Source: Clostridiales bacterium
GTDB taxonomy: Bacteria; Bacillota; Clostridia; Christensenellales; Aristaeellaceae
NCBI GenBank assembly: GCA_012512355.1
Contig: JAAZEI010000103.1
Coordinates: 1-5,721 of the forward strand
Direction: 5' to 3'
DNA length: 5,721 nt
Shown: positions 5,694-5,721 of the stretch, one piece after another
How positions within the stretch are numbered: position 1 is the stretch's first letter
Layout of the letters: each line of letters opens with the position of its first letter
Program-made: the position numbers and the translations under genes
Notes under the pieces: model-generated
The model's input: the letters and a program-made list of their open reading frames with translations, nothing else
Databases searched by the model: none
What the model was told of the DNA's origin: nothing

Positions 5694-5721
5694 GTGTGCT
5701 GTATGAGATTATCATCCGCGG
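5694..5721 (+). CDS. Start of an unidentified downstream gene, cut by the window edge
   Basis: A perfect AGGAGGTGA (5681-5689) overlaps the stop codon of the membrane-protein gene and must serve a gene starting just after it. Two frames stay open to the edge. GTG at 5694 (7 bases after AGGAGG) shares its frame with ATG at 5703, which reads MRLSSA. GTG at 5696 (9 bases after AGGAGG) reads start-LYEIIIR and has the better spacing. The nearest ATG, at 5692, gives only four codons before a TGA. Too little is present to choose the frame or guess a function. Confidence 0.45.

Overview
The window reads as chromosomal DNA of a low-to-moderate-GC Gram-positive bacterium, most likely an anaerobic Firmicute of the Clostridia type. 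This is inferred from strong AGGAGG-type ribosome binding sites, protein families common there (a MalT-like LuxR regulator, a zinc-free quinone-oxidoreductase-like MDR protein, a DUF6326-type membrane protein) and an AT-rich intergenic region. I cannot name a species. I see no tRNA, rRNA, CRISPR array, transposase or integrase.

Left part (1-739, minus strand): the N-terminal 246 residues of an exported protein that runs off the left edge. It has a signal peptide, then two related beta-rich domains in tandem (each opening with AGQW), and the beginning of a third, different domain. Next comes almost 1 kb without a convincing gene (740-1713). It holds several perfect inverted repeats (809-821, 829-843, 930-946, 1278-1295, 1337-1358, 1619-1631) and a TATAAT box at 1577-1582 that probably drives the regulator gene.

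Right part (1714-5721, plus strand): three genes in a row, with a fourth beginning at the edge. The first encodes a 769-residue MalT-like (STAND ATPase, TPR, LuxR HTH) transcription activator. After 98 bases comes a 312-residue zinc-free MDR NAD(P)H oxidoreductase. After a further 206-base gap comes a 140-residue four-helix membrane protein of the DUF6326 type. The last codons of that gene carry a perfect AGGAGGTGA, followed by an open frame that the window cuts.

Working together (inference): the large regulator probably senses a ligand through its TPR region and controls the neighbouring oxidoreductase and membrane protein genes. The most distinctive non-coding signal is a direct repeat of ACCCTAC, three copies at an exact 23-base period (5139-5194), upstream of the membrane protein gene. 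It is a good candidate binding site for a regulator, possibly the MalT-like one. The window otherwise looks ordinary, and I do not see evidence for an undescribed defence or mobile system.
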